From Antedon bifida (taxonomy: Eukaryota; Echinodermata; Crinoidea; Comatulida; Antedonidae), in the NCBI GenBank assembly GCA_963402885.1, contig OY727101.1:13402917-13466916 (forward strand): 64,000 nucleotides of DNA, written 5' to 3'. The translations under genes and the position numbers were made by a program. A model generated the notes under the pieces. It was not told the origin of the DNA. It did no database searches and saw only the letters and a list, made by a program, of their open reading frames with translations. Shown here piece after piece: positions 11,901 to 26,900 of the stretch. Each line of letters starts with the position of its first letter. Position 1 is the stretch's first letter.

Positions 11901-14900
11901 TGAAAGAATGACATATGATTTATCCAAATATGTCGTTACATGGATAGACACATATTTCTCTTTTTCTGTCAGTTTGTATAATTATTTTTAAAGCCAGAAT
12001 GTTTTAATATATTATGATATCTATTCTACAAGCTTAGAGAATTTTAAAATGAATTGATTTTAGCATTTCCTTAAACTGTAGGTTGTATATCGATATTTTA
12101 ATGTCTGTCTTTAATCTGTAATATCTTGAATCATATAATTATGAATAAAGTATGCTAACACCCAAAATAATAATGACAATTGACGACTGCAGTTTAGAAT
12201 TTAAAGTAAGAATATTATTAAATTTAAAACGGTTTGCGTCAATGTTAGTATACATGATTAATTTAACTCTGAAAATAAAATGAATTTATCAATCCATTTA
12301 AAATTGTTATAGATTTATTTAAAGATATATTGTCCCCCTAAAAAAATATTTTTTTATATTTTTTTGTTGAATATGTTATTTTAATGTCACATAATAGTTA
12401 TTCACTCTCACAAAAAATTGGGTCTGAAAAAAATTTATTTACCTGAGAAAAATGTAATTTAAAGCAAAAAATGGTCAAATTGTCTGGAAGACAATGAGTT
12501 TTTTGGTAATTTAACTTTTTATTTTGTCTTTTTATAGGTGAAATAATTTTTTCCCCCGTTTTTTTTCTTATGGAAGTGAACAACTTCATTAAAACTGCAA
12601 AATGGCCTATTCAAAGTCCGATTTTAAAAATCTTTATTTTTCATGATTTTGGGGGACAATACATCTTTAAATAGAATTGGTGAATCCTTGCCATTTGATT
12701 GGTTAATTTCATATCACATGCCATGCATTATATTTTCTCATTTCAATGATTAAAGTTACTATTAGTATTACATGGTCAGCGTTTTATAAAATAACATAAA
12801 TAGTTTTTGTAGGCCTGAATATTGACGGAAACCAGATGGAGTGGAATAATAATCAGATGGAGTGCACCATTTATAACTATTTATTCTATTCTATGGCTAA
12901 AAAAATATAAAAATGTCAAATTATTTGACTGAGGCGCTTGTTCAACTATAATCCAGATATTCAACTTCGCAACTGATTCAACAGAGCCGCTTTTTCAACA
13001 TTGGGGATGTTTCCACTGAGCAATTAATATAGCTGACAAGATGTATTGACGAGTTATGTATAACAAAATCTGATATTTATCATCTTTATCCATAATATTA
13101 ATCAGGAATTATAAAGTATATGACTAATAATAAAAGAAATGACTAACAATATATTATTTAACAATCTTCCGCTTTAAATTGATAAGGCTGTTAAAAACTT
13201 GAATGAATTTGACCACGCTTTGAAAAAAACTATTGCTGCAATACCATTCCTATTTATCATGAATTTAAAATAAATGTAAATTAACAATTATCTATTTTGG
13301 AAAGACGAAATTGATTATTAAAAAAATTAATTATTATTTTCGAGTTGTTGTGCTGGACCATACAATGGTCAAAAATTGATTTCTATAAATAGCCGTTTAA
13401 ATTGTTAAAGTAATAATTGAATTAAGAACTAATTACCTCAGCTACCGTATTGTTTCTAATAAACGCCTCAGGGAATCGCATTTTTTTCAAAGGGGGGTGG
13501 GGGGGGGGGGGCGCGTTTATTGGAAGTGAATTTTAAAACCCAAAATTACCTAAACAAGCTGCTTTAAAACAGTTAATAAGTACAGTTAGAGTTAGTAAGA
13601 ACAGAAAAAAAAGTCCATTGTGCTCGGAAAGGAAGTGAAATATCTTCGAGTTCTTGGGGTAAATTTATGATCAAACAGCGTGGCTTGTCAAGAATAATAG
13701 GGAATTTACCTAAAAAAATATCTCAGTGTAGAAATTATTCGATATTATCGCGTTGTTCCGTGCATATCGTAATTCTGGACCACTTTTTAATATTTTACTT
13801 AGGCCATACGTAAAAACTATAAAATGGATCTTTACCACTATTATAGATAGGTGGTCACGGAAGACTCCATTTAATTTTGGAAGCAATCAGAACCAGGATT
13901 CCAATCCTGGACCACTTTTTATTATTTTAGACTGTATGTCAACACTACAAGACAGATCTTTATCACGATTGTCAATCCTTCTTCTCTTTTTACTCCTAGC
14001 GGAGGTTGCAACTCTCTGATTGCTCTTGTTTTATTTATAATTATATAAATAATCTGTGTGGTACAGTAGACTTGATCCAGATCATGAATAAGAGTGCTCG
14101 ATACTGAGGCAGAGCAATATAAATGAAAAATCAAGACTCCGGTTAATATTTCAACTGTAAAGTTATTTTGTTTTTATAATTTTATTTATTGACTGTTGAC
14201 TTCAGTGAGTACCTATCGCACATATAAAAGGGAAATGCTAAAGCAACCAACCTTTAAAAACAAAAATAGCCAGAGTATTAATCATTGCAATTTCCGCTAC
14301 GAGGTCCTCGGCTATCGTGCAATAAATCATAGATTTAAACCATTTAACAACAATTTTTAAATAAACTCTTACCTCTTTTTGGCTGCATGTCTTCGGCCAG
14401 AATTTAAGTAAACCCATTATCACCTACAAAAGAAAGAATTGTCTTATCATATACTAACAGAAGATAGTAAATTAAACTTTCTTTTTTTTAAATTAATAAA
14501 TTTAAAAATACTTTGGTTTTATAGTAAACAACAGCAGTGTAAAAACAAAATAAATATAAATAAGTAATAAATTAAAAAAAAACAAATATTACAAACATTA
14601 AGAAAAATGTTGTCACTTTTCTGTGAAACTTACAAGGAGCACTACAGCCAATCCCTATTCAGCGGACACCCTTAATAAGGGGGTAATTTATTGGAATTTG
14701 AAGGTATCCTCATAATAAGAGTTTTAATGTATAAAATAGTATATTTCATAAAAAAAATGTTATTGAAAGCTTTTTTCTATATTCAAATATGTTTAATTTT
14801 TATCTATTATTGAAATACATTGCAAAGAAACAATATAATATCATTGTGAATATGAATAACAAGATAATTCTGTTTATTACTCAGGCTTTCAGATCCACAG

Positions 14901-17900
14901 AATAATACATTTTTCATTTTTTGTTAATGGTATCATTTGAACATACCACAGCTAATGTTATGTAATGTTTGGGGATAATATATCAAGCGACTGAAGAATC
15001 TCTTTCCAATTACACAAGCACGGAATCTGACAGTTACTTATCCACAAATGTGACGTCAAGCATAAAAATTTAACAATTTAGTTCGCCAACTGATCAATAA
15101 AAACACATTGACGCTATAAATGCATCCAGTCTGCGGCATTGTATTTTAATAAACCTTTAAGATGTTTAAAGATGTCTTGTCTCTTCTTACTAAGCCGTAA
15201 ACTTGACTGAATAAAATGGTTTAAGTTTAAATTGATATTATTAAAGTTCGTGATTAAAAAATGTAATTAAAGTACTGTAATCATTAAATTATTTTAAGTT
15301 TAAAAAATTATATAAAAATTATGTTTTTGTTACTAGACAAATTAATTTTCAGGCTATAGAAATAGTGTGTATATATGAAGTTTTGATAACATTGGCTAGC
15401 AAAACATCAGAATTTACAATCATCACACCATATAAAGATCCCCCATGTTGACGCACTGTGTGGACAGGTGTGTGCTAAACACCAGAGTTTTGCTAGGCGA
15501 TGTGAAAAGGGTATATAAAGACTGGCAGAAAGAATTATTTAACATTTAATACTTTATAATAAAATAGCAAATGAATAAAAAAAATTCTAAAAATCTGTTT
15601 TTGTTGAAGACATTTAACCAAGTACGGTATGTTATTATATTTTTTTTTGTGATTAAAGCTATCAAAATTCTTGTCATTACTATTGTTTCTACAGAAACCG
15701 TTGTGAATCTCACCTGCTAACACAGTCGTACAGTAATCTAATGTTTTAACATTAGCATGTTAAGTTAAATTTCTAAAGTCGTCATGTAGTCAATGACAAG
15801 CATGTCAAAGGTCACATTGAAAAAAACAACTGAATGACTAATATACTATTAAATATACAATGGCAAATATAATAGTATTGTCGATACATTATTTATTTAA
15901 GGACTATCTATTGAATAGAATTACGGTCTAATCTTCCCGTCTTATTTTTGTTAATAAATTATAATTTCTATGCTTTGATCACCATTCAAATCATAAGGAC
16001 TATTTTGTTTATCATGTCGTAGTTGAATATCTAATATTTGTACATAATAATGAAATTAAATTCAGTGGCTGCTCCAGAATTTTGAAAAATGACGGAGGGT
16101 AAGGCTTAAAAACTACAAATAAATTGCTGAATATAATTCAATGTTCTCTCTATAATAATAATAAAAATATTCATAACATAAATTTTCTTTAAAAAAAACC
16201 TCCCCTGAAACCAGAAACAGTTCCACTTAGAATTACGGTTTTAGAAGTATTTCTTACAGTCTGAAACCACACTTTCTCATGGACTCATATATTGTTGGCT
16301 AGACCAAGGATGCCCGGATTCGGGAAAGTAAATTATATTACCTGTTCTGTAAGAGTAGCGTCTTTCTCCAAAAACTGTACAACACAATATGCTAGCTGTA
16401 AGGACAAAAACATATTTTACATTCAAATAAATAAAAAAAATCAAAAATACAAATTAACACAAATAGCTGTCATACTGTATTAATTATCTATTAATAAATA
16501 TTTTTGACTAATACATTTGACTAAAAAACATTGTTTTTACTGTTTAAAAGATGGCCTTGAAATGGTTTAAGTGTAATTTTAAAAGAGATTTTTACACAGT
16601 ATCATACATACATTTATTTGCATTATCATACTCAACATATAATAGGAGCAGATAATCGTTTCGTTGATAATGGAAGCAAAGAGCATTAATTTTCTCTTAA
16701 CTTTCGAAAAGGATCTGTAGTCGTATGAAAAGTCGTTAATCAGGATGGATGATCGCAACAGGAACGTAGACGAATCACGGTCAACGTGTCTACACACAAC
16801 AGCACTCACAGAAAGTGAAATCACGTAACAACAAAACAGTTGAATTGAAAATATAATTTAGTAAAAACTAATTCACAAACGAATTAATGTACGTACCTGG
16901 GCATGATATAAGTTCAGGCAGCGTACCTTGTGCAGGGGTATAAGAACCTTAATTAGAAATTGTTTATGCTCTGCCTTTAGCGGTAAGGCAAACCCATTTA
17001 TTATGCTGTAATTTAAAACAAAAAAATATTATAACATAGAACAAAAATGAAATGCCAATAACAATTTAATTTTCCAACAATTCAAAACATTTACGTAAAA
17101 TATAACAAACTTAACCCTTTGAAAACATGGCCTGTATCCCATACGTGGTAATTTACTGTCCCAGGACAATTTTTCATTAGGCCAAAACATTTCACATAAC
17201 AATAAAACCAACAATTGCAGAAAGTTACAGTCATAAAAATATATTTCGCATTTTTCCTAAACCTATTAAAAATACCTCATTTAGCCTCAGTCACTTGGGG
17301 TAGAAACCTCGCGTTGCCAAAGGGTTAAAGGTAGAACGGTTACCACACTGCAGGCCCAACCAACATATTAGGGAGTTTTCTTTTGTGATAACTGACCGAT
17401 GTGTTGTCGATCATAGCCTAGAATTAAATTTGGACACAATCCGCATTGTAAATGCAATCCAAATACTTCCACCTCTGAATTTTCACTAAATTTAGGACTA
17501 TACCCTTTTATGCATGTCTTTATAAATACCAAATTCTTTTAATTTTGGTGTACTATAGAAAAATAGTAATAATATTAATGGAACATTAATTTAAGAAGAT
17601 ATTCAAAAATATCAGAATTGCAATGTCATAAATGTCAAAAAGCAAGACCGAAACGTTCCATAGGAAGGCACTATATAATTTATAAAGATAAAATTAAAAT
17701 CATATAGTATATAAATATTTTTTCATAATTAATAACTGAAAATATAAAAATGCTACTAAAAATGTCAACACCATGAAATAACAGAAAGGGATGAAATTGG
17801 CAAAAATCATCTTAATTTCTCAAACTAATCATTTCAAATATGCCTAGGTGAAGTAATATAAATTTCTGGTCTATGTATAACCTGAGTAATTAGATATCAA

Positions 17901-20900
17901 GAGATCTTTCATCAGTCCACGTTAGAACTGTCGAGCTGATCCCTTATTCTCTCATGTGCAATTTTCATCTAATTTTCCAGTTTCCACTGTGAGGTTGTGG
18001 ACAGTGCAACAGCCCAACACAAAACTGCTCTGGTGATCATTTCATGCATCATAGCAATGACTGATGATACTCTATTGCCCGGTTACAAATCGCTGATTTA
18101 TTCCAAATGACTGTAAACATGATACTTACCTACCAAGAATTTCTAGTAATTCACCTACACCATTAAAATGTTCTGTTTCATACACAAATCTACAATAATA
18201 CAAAACAAAGAAATAAATAATTAGCATTTAGAAACTGAGTGCGATATTTGGACAAATGCAAACAGTGTGCTATTTAATACTTTGGCCCATAACAAAAATA
18301 CATCAATTTTTTTTTTACACCAAAATAATCAAACTGCAATTTAAATGAGCACTTTATATTTAGCATTGTACTTTGAGCATTGTATGTTAAAGATATATTG
18401 TCCCCCTAAAAAAATATTTTTTTAAATTTTTTTGTTGAATATGTTATTTTAATGTCACATAATAGTTATTCACTCTCACAAAAAATTGGGTCTGAAAAAA
18501 ATGTATTTACCTGAGAAAAATGTAATTTAAAGCAAAAAATGGTCAAATTGTCTGGAAGACAATGAGTTTTTGGGTAATTTAACTGTTTATTTTGTCTTTT
18601 TATAGGTGAAATAATTTTTTTCCCCCGTTTTTTTTCTTATGGAAGTGAACAACTTCATTAAAACTGCAAAATGGCCTATTCAAAGTTCGATTTTAAAAAT
18701 CTCTATTTTTCATGATTTTGAGGGACAATACATCTTTAAGCATTGAGCAATGAACATTGTACATTGAGCATTGTATGTTAGGCATTGAGCAATGAACATT
18801 GTACATTGAGCATTGTACTTTGAGCAATGAACATTGAGCCCTGCACATTGAGCTCTGTACATTGAGCATACTACATACTAAAATGTAGCAAGACATATTG
18901 ATAATGATATAAACAAATATTTTGACAATTTGTAGCATTTTTTGTTTTATAATTGTCTGTTTAATCGTTGTCCTTAAACGGTATGACAGAAAAGGGTTTG
19001 AGCTTCATATTTTGAGCAGTGTAACATCTATAGACGTATTGGACAGGAATGGCGCAAAAGAATAGGAAATAGATGTTGGAGCTGGAGACAAAATGGTACA
19101 CCAAGAAAACAGTGGAGATACTTTGTGCAAGAACAATATGACCACCAATACAAGAACTAAAACAAAAGGTGTGATGCTAAAGACTGGAGTAAAGAAAGCG
19201 GAAACACCATTGACAGGCCTAAGCCTACCTAGGAGTATATAAAATTGTCTGTCTCTCACTCAGTCCCTATATGACACGAAAAGAGGCTTGAACACTGTAC
19301 TTCTAAACTAAATGTTATGCGTCTGAGTAGTTTCTCGCAAAAAAATAATTGCATTTTGATAAACAGATCATACAGTAATCTACGTAATCCAATTTAGCAA
19401 CCAAATATGCAATATATATACCCAACAGGCATACGGTGTTGATATCATTGAATTAAACTAACAAGATACCTAGACATAAACTTAGTATGGCAAGTCAGCG
19501 GCCTAAGAAACATCAATAATTCACAGATATCTGAGACACTTTACGAAAAACATCATCATAAAGATCCTAAAGTTAATGTTGGCAAGAAAAAATGAAACCC
19601 TCCAATAATATCTTTACCAGAAATTCCTATTGGAAAACTCTTCTAGTGTTCTTTGTGAAAACAACTTATGTCTGCAAGTGGACATACTGTATGTCTTCAG
19701 TAGAATGACTACTCTCTTCTACATTTCTCTTTTATTGTGTGTGAAAGGGTTTTAATTAGAGTTCACATTTGGTTTGATTACATGATATACCATGTGGTCG
19801 TATACTGTATTATCTATTTAGACTAGACCTTTTAAACTAAGCATGTAAAAGCTCTGTCTACATCAAACTAGTTTGACAAAAAAGTGTGATGTATTCAAAT
19901 ATGGTAGTGATATGACATGACCATGTCAATAATGGGTACAACCCCTTTTTTTTTGTCACAAAAAGTTTGATAGCGTAGTCAAATGCTTGTTTACACTATC
20001 AAACTTTATGTAATAAGAAAATATGCCCATATATGGACATAATGTCATATCACTGCCATATTTGGGAATATCACATTTTTTTTGTCGAACTAGTTTGATA
20101 GTGTAAACTTAACAATGGGGTCAAATCAATACAAATGGTTTTTTTTCTTTATTACCGTACATCCATTTTGAACTATTAATTATTAATTAATAATATAACT
20201 TACTTAGAACATACACTTTTAATTTGTGCTTAAATGCACCTTAAGACGTGAACACTGATTGATTTAGTCACATGAAAATCCCAAACCTGCTATCACTCTC
20301 ATATCCTCATTAAATACCTGTCTATTAATTATTATCATTAATGATATTCTCATATTATGAGATTTGGTGAAGCGTTCAGTCAGTCACCAAGTCAGTGAAC
20401 TCGAGGACATGATCAGACCAAACTCTTTAAATTACCGTATCACGACGATGGTACAACAGGCTGAATATAGTATCTGATTGCTGGGCAGAAAACGACTTAT
20501 CCTCTGAAGCCTAATAACACAAATGGGATCAAATTAAATATCTTGTCCTGAATGTCTCCAAGGAATAACGTGAGCTTTTATTACATCTATAAGCTATTAT
20601 TTACAGACAGGATTGGATAAATGATGAGAGCTTTTATTCATCCACGAAAGCCCAGATCAACACAGTTGTTGTTCTTTATTGTGGCCTACTGTAACATGCA
20701 AAATGTACAGTTTAGGAATTATATAAAATAAAAATTCTATGAATGTAAATACTACATTTTGTTCTAATGGTAAAGTATAGAAAGGCGTACAGTACAGTGG
20801 GTTGTTTTTCCCTGTGGCCAAATGTAATGTGTGAAATGTACTGGTTTGGAGTGTATTTATTAAATCATATAGTGTATGATAAATTTGGTTCTATTCTATT

Positions 20901-23900
20901 TTAAAAACATAAAAGCTCAGGGATGTTTTGTTATAAATATACCGATATTTTATATACAACTACAAATGGTCAATTTGGTTCTAATGGTAAAGTATGTAAA
21001 AACAAAATTTGCAATTGCAATGTTCTTTCAAAATCTATCATATCAAATTTGTTGACCCTACAGTTGTAATACAGTAGTATCCTCCTTCATTGAGATATCC
21101 CAATTCCGGGGACACCTCTATTATGGGGACACCTCTATTATGGAGACACTTTTCCGTGAAATAAACAAAGAGATATAGATGAACACAACGACCAAAATGC
21201 AATTCAGGAGACATGTTGTTAGGTCACAAAGTTGTCCCATTCTACTGTAAGTCCAAATACAATTTAAAACAACTACTCTATAGGGTACATCCTTTAATTA
21301 CCCTACCTTTCTTACCATCCCCACCCCCTCCTCCCCCTCATCTTTAGAACACTTTCTATTTATAAATAGAACAATCTGATTATTACCAATATTTACATGC
21401 TATCAACAGCCTTCTACTATATGCGACTGTTCAAACTCATTATATTATGTAAGGCTCCATTACCAATAGCCAATACCATAATAGCAATGCAAATTACAGC
21501 AATTAGTCCCTGGTATGAAATCTCTAGCCACTACATGGTCGATAAATAAATATGAATTATAGACAAAACATTATTTTAGTGGCAAGATAAAAAAATCATC
21601 ATCTTAACTAATTTCGTGCTACATATTTAAAGTACAGGTATGAGGTTTTTAGAATATTAAATTGAAATTTACAGTGGGGAGGAATAAGGAGAGATTTGAC
21701 CCCCTGGAGAAAAACATGACCTCCTGTCTTCTACCAAATATTCATAAAACAAGATAGGGTGTCATGTACAGTCTCCCCTTCCCCTCTTTAACCCTCCCAC
21801 CACCTCCCCTCTTCAACCCTCCCACCTCCTCCCCTCTTCAACCCTCCCACCTCCTTCCCTCTTTAACCCTCCCACCTCCTCCCCTCTTCAACCCTCCCAC
21901 CTCCTCCCCTCTTCAACCCTCCCACCTCCTCCCCTCTTTAACCCTCCCACCTCCTCCCCTCTTTAACCCTCCCTCCCCCTTGTCTCCTGTCTTCTTGTTG
22001 ATCAAACCTAAATGATACACGTATTGGTTAACTACGTTGAGTTGGAAATGATCAAGAAAAAGCAAATTGTAAATTGCTTACCATTTTCTTATTAAAAAGG
22101 TTAAAGGTCAACAAAAGGTTATAGGTCATCTCAAAACACCAGTGATAAAATGCTTTGCGATCTGATTCCATGGTATTAAATCGAGTGTAATTAAGATTGC
22201 AGAACCATTTCAACTGGTAATTATGGTATGGATTTAATACCTATCAATATCAGTGAGTTTCGTGCACCATCATGCATTACGAATGGGTACAATTAGGTAT
22301 GATAATACTGTCATTTCTATTACTGGTCGCAAGACGATTGACTAACTGAATAAATCTTGTCCACTAGACAAATTTCTTCTAATGTTTTCACCGAGAAAAC
22401 AATTTCGCTACCCTGTGTATTTTCCTAATTTTTTAAAACAAGAACAAATAACTGCGATTGTGATCTGCTGAGGTTTATGATTTGCAAGCATACTCATGAA
22501 AGCGTTACAACCCATTGAGCTCTGATTGGTTGTACAGATTTTCGCTTTCAATAATATCTGCCTAGTGGACAACAGACAACAGAAATGCTAACTAAGAATG
22601 ATTTTAAATCTTTGCCTAACAATCATACAGTTGCATTTTGAAATCATAATTGTACAAGGAATATCGTAATGTCATAATCTAGCTTAAATATAGTAATGAT
22701 TACAGCAATTGTTGATATCTCTGGGCTTAAGCGGCGATTCTGACATATTCTTAATCAAGCAAATTACTTACTTAAGGAAGATGTGATTAATTTGTTTCCT
22801 GATGAATGCTCGTAGACCCAAGAACTTTCCGTAAATTCGATGTAGGACCGTCTTTAAGAAGTCTCTTTCTCGGGGATCTTCACTGTCAAATAATTCCAAA
22901 AGCTGACAAAAAAAACCAAATTAAATTAATTATACACTTTACAAAGCAATAGAAGACGACGAATCAGCAAAAGTAAAATGTCATCAATATGCAATATACT
23001 ATTTAAACTCTCGCCATTAGATTGAGTGATTGTACATCACATATATTTTAAAGTTGGATATAAAGCTCTGGCTAGTTTGACAAAATAATGGTAGTGATAT
23101 TCCTAAATCAGAAATATGGTAGTGATATGACATCATCATGTTCATATGGGCACATTTTGTTGCCACATAAAGTTTGATAGTGTAGACAGAGCTTTAGGTG
23201 TTTTGATTATTGAATACTCTCAACTTTGTTACATACTGTAGACCAGTCTATCTTTCAACTCGCAATAAAATATTCTATTCATCCCATGCAAAAGAGTTAA
23301 TATTACTAGATCTTGTTTATTTAAAAAACAAATGAAATATACAACTCTCTGAAACCAAATCTCTCCAAATCAGAATTTGCTTGCATTCAAAAAGATCCAA
23401 AATTCATACTATTTGAAAATCATTTGAAAACCTCACTTTTCAGAAGACGTTTTTTTTAGAAAGGATGTTTTTGTTTGTATTAGAACTAAAGAGCAAAGTG
23501 AACACGTTTAGGGTAAAAACATTCATCAAGATTCTACTCATCCCATGCATAATGTATTTGAGGTATTCCGTAGCGGTAGACGTTACCGGCCCATCATCTT
23601 TCTTACAAATCGGTTTTGTAATCAGGCTTTTATCCAGCTGCCATTCGGCAGAGTGATGTGAAACTTAATTGTTTTTCATTTATCTGTTTTTATATCTCAG
23701 AGCAAACATAATTTATATATTTTATGCAAATGACAATAAATGGAAGTAATGTTCCACTGAAGAATGAATGAATGATCAGGAAAAAATGTAGTTACTTATC
23801 GCAATAAAATAGTGATTTTAAACCCTTAATTCCTCTTTAAATTTCAGACGATCAATCAGTGACTGATAAGAAATACCAAGGTGATTGCTAATATAGCAAT

Positions 23901-26900
23901 TATTATCATTACAAGTGGCGGTGATATTAAACCAAGTATTCATGACCTAGATATACAGAGATAGACTTGATTAAATTAAGCAAAATATCCAAATCAAATC
24001 AACTATGAAATTCAGTTAGGCATGATAGTCTATGTTTAATTAATTCAAATTTGTTAATCTATTCAAATTAATGTTTATTATTGATATTCAAATTTATGTT
24101 TTTTATTCAAATTTATGTTTATTATTCAAATTTATACCAATATTTATACAAAGTTTTTCCAATTTACGTTTATTTATATTTGGTTATTCAAATTTTTATT
24201 TTTAAAATGTTTATCTATTATGTTTATTTATTCAAATTTATATTTTAATTTATGGACATATTCCATAAATTTCTTTATTTTATTTAAATTTGTTACTTGT
24301 TCATTTTAATAGATTAAATATATAATTATTATCATCTTGTGTACAGTACAGTAACCAATGCTTTGAAGCTATGTGATGGACGCAATTAACACTACTACTA
24401 CACATCAACGTCAATAATTATATTTGACATACTATAATGCTATAGTTATCACAAAACCTTTGCGTTATTTAAAATGCTAAAAAGCCATCTGCTGTCATGT
24501 GTAATATAATTCAAAATACCAAGAAAAGTAGTAATACAGTATAATAGTCTATTCTATGAATTATTTGAATGCAGTGTAAGTATAGTCTATGCATAATTTT
24601 AAAAGAAATGAACACTCCATAATCATGTTTAACATTTCTCTCCTAATGTAAAGATGAAAGTAATTTTGAATGTTGCTGTTGTGTAATTATCAAATTCCAA
24701 GCAGTGAATTTTTTGGAATTGATGCACAAATGACACAAACATGAGCATAAATCATGTAATTGCTCGCTGTACTATTTTGTTCATATGAATCTCTTTATGA
24801 AAACAAAATCTATTTAACCAGTTTTTTGTGAGATTAACATTAACAAGGCAAAGTACAGTACATTGTGAACACACATCATTTAATTACATGTTGTACAGTA
24901 CTATAATTAAGTATGCAATCTCTTAATAATATTTTATTTATTACTGGTAGATCAAAGGGATGATACTTTGGGGGGAGAGTTCCCCTTGTGATAGCGAAAA
25001 TGAAATTATGAAAAATGTTTGTATTTCTATTTTTGACAGACTATTATAATTAAAAAGTCCTGGTTCTTCCTTTATAAAACGCATTTTGATAGGAAATGGA
25101 AGGAGGGAAATGAGGTTGTTACTCAATGCAGGACAAACTTTAACAATGCACTGTTAGTAACAGTGTTACTCCTTTAAAACTTGACGCATGATAAATTAGA
25201 ATTTCAATTGATTGCAAATAATAAATGTGAATATTAAAAATTGTCTGTCTGTTATTGTTAACACAAATTTTATTTCCCAAGTTTTATCTTCAAAGTTGCA
25301 ATTTTTGTTTAAAATGTACCACCAGTATTATCCATAATTAAAAAGTATCTTTTACATATTATCATCGTTGTATCAAGTCTAATAATTGCAAAATAGTTCT
25401 ACTTCTTCAAAGCTATGAGCAAATTACGTAATGAACCAAACGGATGACGTCAGCTATGACGAAATAGGTGAGGGTAATAGGGACATTGACGATTGCAGAA
25501 TCAGTTTACAACACCGATGGCAAAAGATTAGTAAAAATCTAATTATTGATCATGCAGATAAACGAGTTGGGAGGATTAAGATTGAAACTACACATTGACT
25601 AGTTACTGTAATTTAGTAACATGTAGACTTTCAAGATTTGCCCCCTGGATATTTAATTCAAAACCCCTTTCTTGTAAGGCTCGGATGACGACAGATATGA
25701 CGAAATAGTTAAGGTTAACAAGAGGTTGACGATTGCAGCATCAGTATTACACCGATGGCTAAAGATTTGTAAAAACCTAATTATAGATCTTGTAGAAAAA
25801 TGAGTTGGTAGGATTTACATTGACTAGTTTAAATATTACTGTAATTGAGTAAAGTAAAACATAAGATTTTCCCCCCTGGATATTTAATTCAGAACTCCTT
25901 TCTTGTAAGGCTCGGATGACGACAGTTGTGACGAAATAGTTAAGGTTAACAAGAGGTTGACGATTGCAGAATCAGTTTCAACACCGATGGCTAAAGATTT
26001 GTAAAAACCTAATTATAGATCTTGTAGAAAAATGAGTTGGTGGGATTTAAATTAAATGTTTACTGTAATTGAGTAAAACATAATATCCCTTGGACATTTA
26101 TTGAGAACCTCTTTTTTGAATTTTAAATTGTTCATAATATTTAAACACGATATCCATCTCCGAATGTGGAAAGGTAAATCGTAATAGTTCATAGCATATA
26201 CCAATGACCAGGATGTCAATATTCATTTTGTATAAATATGAAAAATTATGTTGAGACTCAACCTCTGACCTTCTGCTTTATTTCAATCCATTAAACATTT
26301 CATTCTTCTCATTTAACATTTATTTCGGCATTATTTCCAGTTTTTCTAAAATGTTATTTAAATTAATAAATCTACACTCATATGACAGGGGATGGATCCA
26401 TGATGCTTTAAAACGGGGATGAGGAGGGAGAAACTAATGGGTATGGGGAAGGAGGCTGAAGCTGGCTAAACCTCTCCTTAGATCTCCCTATGACATGTGC
26501 ACTAGACCTCTGACTACAGGCAGAGGCATGTACTGTAGGTGCTGTGTACACAATTAATAATTAGGAATTTTCGGCCTGTCGACAGATACTGTCCAATCAA
26601 AGATATTGTATAACATTTTGTTGACATTTATGATGGGATGTTGAAACACCTGGTTAATGTGCAACATAGAATTCATGATAGCAATTACTAATTAATGTCT
26701 CAACGAGCTAGTATTGAAGAAAGAGACACAACATGTGTGCTAGGTTTTAAGACAGCTAACTGCTTATAAGACAGAAAAACCTATCAGATACACATTAAGC
26801 TACTCACAAATGACATTCAGGCAAAAATTGTTTTCTTTGAAGTTAAATTATAAAATATTTTTTTGGGGTAAAGATAACTTTTGTATGATCCAAGACAGTA

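Larger units (their letters stand above)
10999..14372. other. PPP2R5E intron 9
   Basis: No exon recognised. Holds one TA-MITE C copy, a G-run at 13490-13511, and a short duplicated block containing ctggaccactttttaatatt and ctggaccactttttattatt near 13780 and 13905. The rest is unremarkable AT-rich sequence. Confidence 0.6.
16897..22902 (-). other. PPP2R5E: PPP2R5E exons 5-7: LxxIxE substrate-binding pocket
   Basis: Exons 22772-22902, 18130-18189 and 16897-17005. By alignment to human B56-gamma (His187, Arg188, Tyr190, Arg197, Ile227, Ile231, His243), this protein keeps His206, Arg207, Tyr209, Arg216, Ile246, Ile250 and His262. The context reads [12 protein letters not shown], then [20 protein letters not shown]. 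The pocket is therefore complete, implying conserved recruitment of LxxIxE partners. The numbering correspondence was made by eye. Confidence 0.88.

Noticed and set aside
12398..12589. 63-codon frame inside TA-MITE C
   Set aside because: Repeat interior; the same region is disrupted in other copies.
19005..19259. 84-codon minus-strand frame, plus-strand stretch resembling a decayed polyprotein piece
   Set aside because: Too short and degenerate in both readings; no conserved motif I can name.
21764..22015. 83-codon Pro/Ser/Leu-rich frame
   Set aside because: Product of a 25-bp pyrimidine minisatellite.
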